The notes below the pieces were generated by a model that was given only the letters and a program-made list of their open reading frames with translations, had not been told where the DNA came from and did not search any database. A stretch of 64,000 nt of DNA from Siphonodentalium dalli. Its lineage: Eukaryota; Mollusca; Scaphopoda; Gadilida; Siphonodentaliidae. Shown here piece by piece: positions 44,165 through 54,785 of this stretch. A program made the translations under genes and the position numbers. The stretch lies in contig CP136064.1 in NCBI GenBank assembly GCA_032622095.1, positions 46,329,573-46,393,572 on the forward strand, written 5' to 3'. Position 1 is the stretch's first letter; every line of letters starts with the position of its first letter.

Positions 44165-44535
44165 TAAAGGGGTACTGTACGCCATTTTCAATAAATTCCC
44201 AGTGATAACAACGATCTAATATCGATAGTATATAGAAAACTAAGTAATTTGAGTCGAAGATGTATTCTGTAAAAGTTCAGGTTTATAGGTTATCTTAAAA
44301 TCAAAGTTAATGATTTGATATCAATTTAATTTATGGCTGAAGTCATAAATTAAATTACGAATTTCCGTATACAAGACGTAATCAAAATAATTCACGGATA
44401 GTGGATTGGGCAAAACGTGGCATACACCCTCGTGTAAAAAATTATGTTGATCCTGGGCGTAAACTCAAGCCACTCACTGACTAGTGACTATAAAATGACT
44501 TAATGAGTACATGGGACTAGTATGCATATAATATA
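44165..44535 (+). mobile_element. Right-truncated copy of the GGGGTACTGTACGCC MITE
   Basis: Begins TTAAAGGGGTACTGTACGCC and follows the copy at 43405 through ATGGGACTAGTATGCATATA then ATATAAC, where it abuts the inverted copy of the 41297-41612 repeat. Confidence 0.85.
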
Positions 44536-44850
44536 ACTAACTCAAGTATCGGAAACTATTCACACATAATGTACCTTTATTTATCAACTAAATCACTCAC
44601 CAACTGACACAAATAGGCATTGCCATATCACTCGCATATATCATTAGAGTAATTTCCCTTAACAAAATCACAAATGTTTATATATGCGTTTATCGAACGG
44701 TGGTCGATAGTACTCGATTTGCCGTCTTTTTGTGATTTACAAGAAATCGCGTTCGCTGTTAGATTACAGTGGTCTATAGTACTCGATACCTTCTGTGTGG
44801 CTCAAATAAGCCTGCTATTACAAAAATTGTATTCTATAGTATAGACCGCT
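44535..44850 (-). repeat. Inverted copy of the 41297-41612 repeat
   Basis: Reverse complement of 41297-41612 with few changes. Together they bracket the two MITE copies as an inverted pair about 3.5 kb apart. Confidence 0.8.
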
Positions 44851-44899
44851 GAAGCGTCAGATATACAGTATCAGGATGAGTACCGAAAGTAAACACTTT

Positions 44900-45903
44900 T
44901 CTTTTCAAACATTAATTCTGCAATCAAGTCTTTCTCGCTTGCTATTACGTGTGAGTGTATTCGTCTCGAGTGACGTTGAAATTATAAATTTCTGACTCCT
45001 TTCAGTGGACAATGACCCATACATATCTAATGAAAGCTTCAATATTTGAGGTCTTTGCAAATAATTATTGATAATACCTCTTGCGCTTTCGTCCGCGAAA
45101 TATAAAAACAACCATCTGGAGTTTAACACTCATATTAATGTTGCATGGCCACAAACTGCTTTGATGTTTTCATTTTTTATGTTATCTGATCCAGAACTCT
45201 TGCCATTTTTTAGCATATGGATTGCATTTAAGATATCATTTTCAGAAATGGGTTTATCTAAATCGTCATTTTCTTGATTCAGCATGTTATCTGTTAATAT
45301 GAAATCGTCACTTGATTCAAGATTATTATTTTTCAAGAAAGTATACATATTTTCAATATCTACTTTTGTTTGAACTTTTGTTTGAACTCAAACAAAAGTA
45401 GATATTGAAATATGTGGTTAGATGTAGAGAAACCCTTTCGAAACCCTGCTTGATTCTTGTCTATACGGTCTTTGGATTCTGCATATCTACTCATTCTACT
45501 ATTCAGAATTTTAGTAAAAACGTTTCCAAGACAACTCATTATGGTTATGGGTCGATAATTTTCAGGTTTGGTCACCTTTATTCTTGTAGATGGGAACTAC
45601 TATTCCTATGAGCCATTCGTCTGGTATGTTTCCTGTATAAAAAATGAGGTTAAACCATTTCACATATAAAGGGAGCATTATATTTATAGTTGCTTTGATG
45701 TGTTCAATATTTATGTTATCTGATCCAGAACTCTTGCCATTTTTTAGCATATGGATTGCATTTAAGATGTCATTTTCAGAAATGGGTTTATCTAAGTCGT
45801 CATTTTCTTGATTCCGCATGTTATCTGTTAATATGAAATCGTCACTTGATTCAAGATTATTATTTTTCAAGAAAGTATACATATTTTCAATATCTACTTT
45901 TGT
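44900..45903 (-). pseudogene. LINE RT 5' segment, inverted and partly duplicated
   Basis: Minus-strand frames 45882-45562 and 45575-45360 hold RT blocks in order: SENDILNAIHMLKNGKSSGS, then GNIPDEWLIGIVVPIYKNKG, ENYRPITIMSCLGNVFTKIL and NQAGFRKGFSTSNHIFQYLL. The first of these is present again in 45348-45130 (same strand), which then runs into unrelated sequence. Both copies start at the same 22-base string (CAAACAAAAGTAGATATTGA then AA). Confidence 0.85.
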
Positions 45904-46800
45904 TTGAAGCCAAAAACTCGTCTTTCCCTAAATGGTAACCTCATAGAAGCTGTAAATGAATATACATATCTGGGAATACCTTTAACGAAGGCGACCAATT
46001 TTAGTAAAGCTCGAAAACACAAAGCAACTGGTGCCATGTATAGATTGATTTATAAATCACGGGAAATGAATATCCCAATTGCACAAAAGATTGACCTATT
46101 TGGGAAGGTAGTTAAACCGATTATATTGTATGGCTGTGAAATATGGGGCTATCAAAATATTCAGGATTTCGAGAAACTCCAATTGAGATTTTTGAAATAC
46201 GTTTTAAATTTAAAACCGACTACACCAGATGTTATGGTATATGGTGAAACTGGAATGCATCCACATATACTAGACATAGATGTTCGTATGATCGCATACT
46301 GGGTGAGTGTTATCAATTCCGGAAGTGCAAAAATTAATGCTATTCTTTATAGGTTATTACTACAGCTGTATACGACGAACCAGTATATGCACCCATGGCT
46401 GAAACATGTTGAAAATATTTTAGATAACACTTATTTATAATATATATGGACTATACAAGGCACTTTGCAAATTAAGTCGAAGAATCTGTTTAAAAAGCAC
46501 TGACTGAGCAATATGTAATTGATTAGCGACAAAATATAAATACTATGAAGAAATGTTCACTCGATCGGCATATTAAGCACAAGTTCAATATTGAAACTTA
46601 TTTAAATCATGTATCCAGAAAAATGCAATATCTATTGTTCGCTTTCGGTGTCGAAACCACCGCCTCCCGATTAAAACAGGTTCATGGGGAAAAACAACAG
46701 ACCCTGGATCCTGATATTACTGTACTGCATGCAATGTAGCGGCAACTGGGGATGAATATCATTATTTATACCACGATCGCCTATCTTACTATATAAATAA
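45904..46800 (+). pseudogene. LINE RT 3' segment, opposite strand to its 5' segment
   Basis: Frame 45904-46440 has the post-catalytic RT region: NEYTYLGIPLTKATNF, LFGKVVKPIILYGCEIWGYQ and LRFLKYVLNLKPTTPDVMVY. Frameshifts follow, and a GDEYHYLYH block near 46753-46785 is a decayed form of the C-terminal Cys/His motif of this LINE type. The YxDD motif is in the missing piece between the two segments. Confidence 0.85.
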
Positions 46801-46953
46801 AGCCATCTGTTTAAATTTTACATTTAATCAACACCTGTTGATTAAACGTGCTTACTGTTGACTAAAATTCGCAGAGTGGATTAAACTTTCTCAATACAAT
46901 TTGAACGGAAAAGTGTTTATCCATCGCATTGTAAAGATCGTGGCATAAACAAA

Positions 46954-47092
46954 ATATACGCATATTGTTTCTGAATAACAAATTTAATCCACTCGTGGGA
47001 TTGGCGATTTACAACACTCGCTGAAGCTCGTGCTTAAATCGCCAATCCCACTCGTGGATTAAATTTGTTATTCAGAAACAATATGCGTATAT
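46954..47092. repeat. 139-bp hairpin with 59-bp arms
   Basis: ATATACGCATATTGTTTCTG then AATAACAAATTTAATCCAC... matches its reverse complement nearly perfectly. The only arm difference is CTCG versus CGAG. The loop is about 21 bases. Confidence 0.88.
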
Positions 47093-48639
47093 TCTATATA
47101 TGTTTAATTGTGGGAGAACGGAATCACTGAGGCGACGTTTCTTACCTTTATCCCTAAGGGCGCGTACACATGAAGCTGCAAGAAAATATCTGCAAGAAAA
47201 TATCAGGTACAATTGTACGCTGATATTTTCTTGCTACAAAGATTACGCCCGTGAGAAAGCGACGGGTTATATGGCGTTGATTGAGCTCAATGTGACTAGC
47301 GTTAGTCGTGTTTGTTGAAGTGAATTACTGCGGACAAACAACCTATAGTCCATATCGAATATTCGTCCATAATTCCATTTGCATCCCCTTGCACCTCAGT
47401 GCTCTTAGGCCTAATATTAGACCATGGTTCGGCACGGTGTGCCGAAAATTTTGTAATCTTAACAAGAAAATAGCAAAATCCTACCATCTACCCTATCCTC
47501 AAGCATTCCTAGAGTTGGATATTCAAACCTGACACCACACTTAGGTTGGAAAATTTACAACTGATGACAATTCCAATGATAATGTTGACCAAATGTATGA
47601 CAATATTGTTTTCTTAAATTAACTAGCAGTTTTTTACTTTTGACTGACCACGGGGGAGGGACCAGGACACAAGCTTTCCAAGTGTTGGAAGTTTCCAACC
47701 TGTCACTCCCCTGAGGTTGGAAAGTTTCCAACTGATAACCATTTCAGACCATATTTTTTTTACCAAAAATAGGAAAATATGCAAATATTGGTCCAAAAAA
47801 CAATTAATCCCCCCCCCCCCCCAAGATTGTTTTTGAAAATCAAACTACAAGAAAATTTCAACCTATTGTTGGTGTGAAATTTCCAACTAATGTTTTGGCA
47901 GGTATGAAATTTCCAACTGTTGAACAATTTGACCAAAGTTGGGGGTGAGAAACCCCCAACCCGCCCCCCCCCCCCCGGCCCACCCTGTCTCAACCAATAT
48001 AACATGGAAATACGTAGTATGTTGAAACAGACGGTACTATTGATGGATCATAACTAGAGTGCTTGAATTGTTACAATCATATCCCCGCCAGATTAGTTAA
48101 CGGATTGTCAGAGTGCTAATTTTGGACAATTATTTCATTGTTTATTTACATTGATTTGACTCTATCAGATGTGTGGTTCGTTTCTATAGTATTCGCGTTA
48201 GGTTCGTTTCTTTGTTAGATTAGGCTTTCTCTAAATTACAACATTTCTTTGTATTAATCAGCTGGCTATTCTTATGCAACTTGTTAATTCTTGACCAAGC
48301 AAGTGCCCAAGCATGTGCTCATTAATTACCATTCATCGCACGTATTCTAAGCTTTACTTTTAATAATAACTTATTTGTCAAACTGCTAATGCCATTGTAG
48401 TGATCGGATATTTTATATGCAAATCTGTTAATCTAATCTCGCGTCGTTAATTCACACCTGTTATTGCTTTGTACATGTATATAAGAATTTGTAAAACTGT
48501 GAAATGGCACTCTATGTTTGGGAATTCCAATATTCAGTCACGTTTCACCTATTACAACTGGAGGTCCAATTGTTTGGTGGATTCCAACTATACCGGAATG
48601 TCCGTATATTTGTATTGTGTAAATAAATGCTAATTCCCC

Positions 48640-50617
48640 AGAAAGACTCAACCTTGATTCAACCCGAAATCAGCTCTATCAAAGGATACCGATGGCCATC
48701 TATCAAGGTGAAAATGAACTAATATACTCACGCCAATCGGGTTTCATGCCAGGGCAAAGTACATCTCATCAACTCATAGATCTATATAATCACCTGAGCA
48801 AATCTCTCGACAATGGCTTATATACGTGTTCTACTTTCTGTGATATATCGAAGGCATTCGAGAGAGTTTGGCACAGTGGATTGGTACATAAACTGTCTAG
48901 TTATGGCGTGCGAGGGAAACCATTGAAATGGATAGAAAATTATCTAAGAAACCGCCAGCAGCGCGTATTAGTAAACGACAGCTTTTCTGATTATGAGATC
49001 ATCCCAGCGGGAGTCCCTCGAGGCTCGATTTTAGGACCTTTTCTATTTTTAGTTTACATAAATGACCTACCTGACAACATCAGTTCCGTGACCAGAATGT
49101 ACGCCGACGATACCTGTCTTACAAATAGCCACCACGATCTGAATGAGTTGGCACGGATTATGAATATGGACCTTGAAACCATAGCAACATGGTCAAAAAA
49201 TTGGCTGGTCAGCTTTAATCCCTCAAAAACAATGGGCATGTCATATTCATTGATTGGCACCTCTGGTGATATCCCTAATTTAACTTTTAATAGTGACACA
49301 ATATCATTTGTTGAGACACACAAACACCTTGGTCTTGAGCTCCAATCAAATATGTCGTGGAACAATCATATAAATGCAACTATAAAGAGAGTAGCATCCC
49401 GCTTATCACAACTTATAAAATTTAAATTCCAACTCGACAGGAAGACATTAGAAAATATATATAAAACATATATACTGCCTCTATATGATTACTCGGATGT
49501 AGTCTGGGCATGCGCGCCAAAATATCAATTGGATAAACTTGACCGATTACACATTGATGCAGCCAGAATTGTCAGCGGCCTCACGCGTTCAGTATCAGAT
49601 ACAGACATTATGACAGAAGTCGGCTGGCCCTCGCTAAGAAAAAGGCGCGAACTTCATAAATTACAAACTATGTATAACATTGTAAATCAGAGGGCCCCTA
49701 CTTACCTCACTAAAATAATACCACCCAGGATAGCCGATATATCCGAGTATGAATTCAGAAACCCCGAAATTTTTTACACATACTTCAGCAATACCGAGCA
49801 CTACAAAAAGTCATTTTTTCCCTCAACAATAAAAGCGTGGAACGACATGCCTTCCGCAATAACAGAAGCTCCGACGATTTTCGATTTTAAAGATTATCTT
49901 AGAATAATTGATCCCACCGCTAGACCTCCAATATATTTCTATACAGGTCGTAGGAAATATAATGTATTGCACGCCAGACTAAGAAACTATTGTAGTGATC
50001 TTCAGTCTGACAAATTTCAGAATTATATTGCAGGAAGCCCACGTTGTACGTGCGGCAACCAGTGTGAAGATGCCTATCACTACTTCTTTATGTGTCCCCA
50101 CTACCAGTCAGAACGAACTGAGATGTTTCATATGCTACACAGAGAAGAAATTAAATTAACGCACATGAACAATCTACTTGCTGGCCTCCCGAATGCTCAT
50201 AACAAACAAAATGTGAAATTGTTCAAAATAGTCCAGCATTTTATCGCGGAGACTAAACGTTTCTAGTTAAATTTCAAGATAAGAAATTAGTTTATCAATT
50301 ATCACATGTTTTCCTTTCGCCTCACCATAGAATGCAACTCGGCGTTGGCACCCCCCTCCCCCCCCCCCCCCCCGCCAATCAATCTTACTGACTCATTCAT
50401 CCTTCCTCAATGATTTGTTACAATCTGCCATCATCACCTTTCTCATTCACCACGTGCAGCTGTAAATAAGTTACTTATTGTGCCATTTTGATAAACAAAT
50501 TGTTTGTATCAATGTATACCGGAGAGGGGCTCATTAAGTTTTGTAACTTGTGCCCCAATCCATTTTGTATTATACTACAAATAAAATATGTTTAAAAAAA
50601 AAAATCAAAAAAAATCA
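48640..50617 (+). mobile_element. 5'-truncated LINE (Jockey/CR1-like group) with long RT ORF and poly(A) tail
   Basis: The body starts inside the RT domain (in-frame codons run back to about 48623). The 3' UTR has a C run (50350-50373), GGGGCACAAG-like sequence in reverse sense (TTGTGCCCCAATCCATTTTG), AATAAA at 50579-50584 and an A-rich tail to about 50617. The 3' end matches the fragment at 11140-12118. It lies within 47155-50763. Confidence 0.85.
48692..50266 (+). CDS. LINE reverse transcriptase, C-terminal 524 codons, intact frame
   Basis: RT blocks in order: RQSGFMPGQSTSHQLIDLYN (about residue 15), CDISKAFERVWH (first catalytic Asp), PAGVPRGSILGPFLFLVYIN (about 105), RMYADDTCL (YADD, about 136), NWLVSFNPSKT, and HKHLGLEL. 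The thumb and C-terminal region follow, ending in a Cys/His block CTCGNQCEDAYHYFFMCPHY (about 465-485) characteristic of this LINE group. The frame is open for 1575 bases with catalytic residues present. The endonuclease and any ORF1 are absent because of 5' truncation, so it cannot move by itself. Host function is not implied. Confidence 0.92.
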   Translation: MAIYQGENELIYSRQSGFMPGQSTSHQLIDLYNHLSKSLDNGLYTCSTFCDISKAFERVWHSGLVHKLSSYGVRGKPLKWIENYLRNRQQRVLVNDSFSDYEIIPAGVPRGSILGPFLFLVYINDLPDNISSVTRMYADDTCLTNSHHDLNELARIMNMDLETIATWSKNWLVSFNPSKTMGMSYSLIGTSGDIPNLTFNSDTISFVETHKHLGLELQSNMSWNNHINATIKRVASRLSQLIKFKFQLDRKTLENIYKTYILPLYDYSDVVWACAPKYQLDKLDRLHIDAARIVSGLTRSVSDTDIMTEVGWPSLRKRRELHKLQTMYNIVNQRAPTYLTKIIPPRIADISEYEFRNPEIFYTYFSNTEHYKKSFFPSTIKAWNDMPSAITEAPTIFDFKDYLRIIDPTARPPIYFYTGRRKYNVLHARLRNYCSDLQSDKFQNYIAGSPRCTCGNQCEDAYHYFFMCPHYQSERTEMFHMLHREEIKLTHMNNLLAGLPNAHNKQNVKLFKIVQHFIAETKRF

Positions 50618-51189
50618 AGGTGAACACATATCACCAATTGGCGATAAAATATCAGCGCGCTGCCTTCGTCTGATATTTTCCGGTATTATTTATTTCATTG
50701 GTCAAGTAAGTCACATGGGGCATACCTGATATTTTCTTGCTGGCCATGTGTACGCGCCCTTACTCAGTCACCAAATTTATACAATCTGGGGCAAATAATG
50801 AATACAACAAATGCTGTACAACTTCACAAATTAGGAGAATTTATACGAGCCCTAACTACACTGCTTGGTTCACCGCTCACCCACCCACCCCCATCCAATT
50901 CATAACTGTTTACTGGATAATTCATGCATGTATCACCAACGCCAGTTCCTTGATTCAAGATTATTAATATTTTGACCTCTTATGTCACATATATGTGTTT
51001 ATATGAGCGAATACAAGATTTAGATTTAAAAGATTTAGATTAGACCAGTCTAAAAGCCGGGTATTAAAATATCTTCACGGCCCTGTGGATAAGCGTCATG
51101 ACGACGGCCCTGGGCAGTCATGAACTAACGGCTATATAAACTACGAAATCTCTAAAGTTTGGAGCAGAAGCCTATTGCTTTACTTACAG

Positions 51190-51251
51190 ATAAAGGAACG
51201 ATATCGTCAGAAGTCGTCACCATTCTACACCCAATTATGAAGGAATTCAAT
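51190..51251 (+). CDS. Candidate exon of an unidentified second gene
   Basis: Acceptor TTGCTTTACTTACAG ends at 51189 and strong donor GTAAGT starts at 51252. Two bases complete a split codon, then 20 codons read KGTISSEVVTILHPIMKEFN. Only this frame is open through the exon. It ends in phase 0, which fits the start of the candidate exon at 57599. I do not recognise a family. Confidence 0.3.
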
Positions 51252-52749
51252 GTAAGTTCATATAATCACACTCTGTAATAACTTATATGATGTTCGGTGC
51301 CACGTCCCGTTCTCGGTATTTATATGTCCCGTTCTCGGTGTGAATGTGTTCAACTCTGTGGAGTTTCAACAGAAATGGAGCGTACTTCAAAGTATTTAAT
51401 TTATTTCTCCACGTTATCAATCAGGCCAGATATTCCATCATATCGTTATCGATAAAAATGGAGCGTATATATATCGTGTTTATATGAACAAGTACACATC
51501 TATGGAATGTATATTCAAACACTGGATAAAGTCAAGACAGGTACTCAATCCGATCAGACGGTCCCCATACCATCAATATACAACAACAACAACACCAGCA
51601 ACAACAACATTTCTTTAAAAATACGCCTTTATTTATCAGAATCGATTTATTGCAACAAAATAATGCTAACAACTATCAACTATGGTATCAAATTTCCCAA
51701 AACTTGTTATTTATCAACATTTTGTTCAACAAAATATGGCCGTATTATCACTTGATTTTGGAGTAATCCATCTTCATACGCAATTTTTTCCGAGACCCTC
51801 CGTTTGACCACGTGTTTCTGGGCCACATTTTATTACACATCTCGAGAAATAACAAACTTCAAAAATCGATATCTGATAACTGAGCTTTGATGGGTGGGTC
51901 CTCGACTCGAATCAAATATTTGTTACACCGAAGTCAAAGAAATAGTAATTTAGGAGCGTCTGATCGGATTGAGTACCTTTAAAGTGTCATTATTTTATTT
52001 TATCGGCATCACCGCAAGATGATTTTCACATTTTGTTTCACGGTGTTAATCTGGCCCGCACGATTCAACACCCAACATATAAAAGTGGTATTTGAAGAAG
52101 ATTTGAACATTTATTTCAATCTAAAATTTACAACTCTGCAGCTCTCCATGGGTACGGGATATTTACAACGGTAGGGACTTTGATGTACAAATAGATGCTC
52201 AAATCTACATTTATGTGCTTGGTGTCGAATAGTGTAAGCATGGTTAAAGCCATCCAACAATAAAATGAGTGATAACCCTCGTGACAACGCCAATAAAAGA
52301 AAAATAATGAAACTTTTTCCAGTGTTTTGTGCGACAGTTTTCTCATAATTACACGGTATCCGCGCTTCAAGTCAAGTCAAGCCAAATTGTTTATTCAAAT
52401 AAACCACAATCGTGGTATAAACTCTGAAAAAAAGAAATAAAAAAATTATACAGAGGCGTCCCTGCAAGACAGATGTATGTAAGTTGTTAACAGTTGCAAA
52501 TAGATAATTAAGTAGCAATTAAACAAATTCGTCAAAAATAAATGTAAATATACCGGAAAGTGAAAATATAATATTCATAAATGCATTATATACATGTTTA
52601 TGGTTAGCAATAGGACTGCACATATGGCCGAATTGATAACGTTGAGAAATAATATAATTACTTTGAACGAACGAACGAATATTTTATTATATAGTGACAT
52701 GTGTGAATAGTATATCAAACATATTTATCACATACATGTGATAACAATA

Positions 52750-53395
52750 TGTACACGTATCACAGTAGCGATGGCATAGTAGGTGTGACAATTGATTATG
52801 GTGGAGTTTGGTGACAATTGGTCCGTCATAATTCTGTGCCATAGCTATCCATGTCGCCCGCTGATTTTCCGCACAATGAGTCGACTGGACCAATTAACCA
52901 TTGCTTTTCACCAAGTTGATCTCTACTCATTACGTTTTGCTAAATTGTATTCACGACGATATATATAATTGCACGATAGAGCGTCCAGAATTGTGTTTGA
53001 CCATGGCCTGGTGGCAATTCCTCATTGACTCACATATCATTATTGTGGTACGTTTTTTATATGATCGCAATGCATGCATGTTTATCTACTTACATTAATT
53101 TCATTAGTAAGAACAATCATGGCTGTTAAGATGGGTTATTCATTAAGTTATCAAGTGGACTTGTGTGTTAGCATGCAAAATATAACACTGCGTGTTGAGT
53201 AAAGATCAACATCGACAAGCCTCATATATTTCTTTATTGCCTCAATCTGGGGAGAGCTTGGTAGACTCATTGTGCGAATTTTCAGAGGGCGACATGTCTT
53301 GCTATGGCATATTAATTATGACAACCAATTTTCACCATAATAAATTGTCACACCTACTATGCCATCGCTACTGTGGTACGTGTGTCCGCAGCCAA
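52750..53395. mobile_element. Inverted-repeat element with ~130-bp arms
   Basis: Left arm (CACAGTAGCGATGGCATAGT, GGTGTGACAATT, GACAATTGGTC, GCACAATGAGTC) is repeated in reverse at 53262-53390. Borders are preceded by TA on both sides (CGTA-T-CACAG and CTGTG-G-TACG), compatible with a TA-targeting Tc1/mariner-like group, but the target site is uncertain. No transposase. Confidence 0.7.
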
Positions 53396-53836
53396 TGTCA
53401 AGGAAAACAAAAACAAACACACACACACCCGGTCAATGAGGCATATTAGTCACGTTAAACAAAATAATAAGGAACACCGTTGTGCAAAACTGTAATTACT
53501 TTGAAGGACGCTCCATTTTGTGTTGAAATTCGGCAGCATTGAAAAAAATGGTCACCGAGAACTGGACATATAATTACTGAGAACGGAACAAATGTCAATT
53601 GAAGAAAACCCGACGTACTATGATTTGAAGATTCTCCATTCGATTTAGAGAACTTCCAAGTCACAAAGCAGTTTCAAAGTGATAAGTTTATTTCCAATAT
53701 CATAAATTGTTTTAACAACGAAGCCCTTTATGTTGTATGTTTCTAAAAATGAGACCATTAAAGACATATTAAGTGCTTATTTCACTACTTCAAACTGAAA
53801 ATTTACGACCATTTGAAGAATGCATTATTAAACTAG

Positions 53837-54280
53837 TTAAAGGCACGGGTTGCCTTCGTTATAGGTTGTTGTAATTTAAAATTAACAGTTAAAAAATTAT
53901 GAAAAATTTCCTCAAGAATATACTAATAATATACTATAATGATAGTGTGAATGAGTGGCGAGGATTAATGAGCGCTATACCGGTATTTTGTAAATATTTT
54001 GGTGGACCTTTCTAACCAAAGTTCACTTAGTGGTGTCTTCCCGATGTTGAGTGCTTTGCTTATCGCATACTCGTTACATACCATTTGTTTACATAACATG
54101 GAGTTTGTTTACATAACACAGAGTACTAACATGGCAATAACATGCAATTTAATCGAATATTATGATTGCTATAAGAACAAAGTTTGTCTATAATACAATA
54201 TTCTTTCTGTTTATGATTATTTTAACGGATGTGCCTATTTTAATAGCAATACAGACAACCAACGCTTACCGTATCTTTAA
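53837..54280 (+). mobile_element. Diverged 444-bp copy of the AAGGYACG TTAA-flanked MITE
   Basis: TTAAAGGCACGGGTTGCC on the left and CTTACCGTATCTTTAA on the right. The middle keeps TTTGTTTACATAACA and AAAGTTTGTCTA blocks. More diverged than other copies. Confidence 0.7.
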
Positions 54281-54785
54281 TATTATCAAAACGTTCAACA
54301 ACATCGACAGTGCCCTATCGTATAGCACGACGTCTGCACCAAAATCTATACAGACAGTCGTTTATTTGTTCGGGTCACAGATAATCGAGCGAGAATGATT
54401 TCTTCAACGAGGGTCACTTTATTTATTTTATATGAAAGTAGCTGGAGTACCCGGTGTTGCCTTCAAAAATTTAAATGAATTACTAGTCACATGAGGTAAA
54501 CACCACCTATTGTATGACAGTATATCGCGATAAAGTTACATCTCTCTTTTAAATTTATAATAACCACCCAGTATTGCTAATTATTAGTGTTCCTGTAAGT
54601 CATCTGAAGTCAACGGCACCTATCTCGTGACACACACCGTACCAATTGACCCCTGTGTACAAATGTTCAGCACTGGTGTCCAGCCGTTTGGTCGCCCATT
54701 GGCCGACATATAAACAAACCAAATTGTGTTTCATTAATATCTATAATGGTGTTGTGTTCTGCCGATTTTGATGCAACCTTTTTCG

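Larger units (their letters stand above)
47155..50763. mobile_element. Large inverted-repeat element hosting the LINE
   Basis: The left end TAAGGGCGCGTACACATG and right end CATGTGTACGCGCCCTTA are inverse copies, continuing into a GCAAGAAAATATCAGGTA / TACCTGATATTTTCTTGC match. The interior holds C-run sequence, GTTGGAAA/TTTCCAAC repeats (47540-48000) and the LINE. No transposase is visible. It may be a chimeric nest rather than one element. Confidence 0.55.

Noticed and set aside
44905-45129. 74-codon minus ORF beside the duplicated LINE segment
   Set aside because: No recognisable RT block, so I could not decide whether it is LINE or unique sequence.
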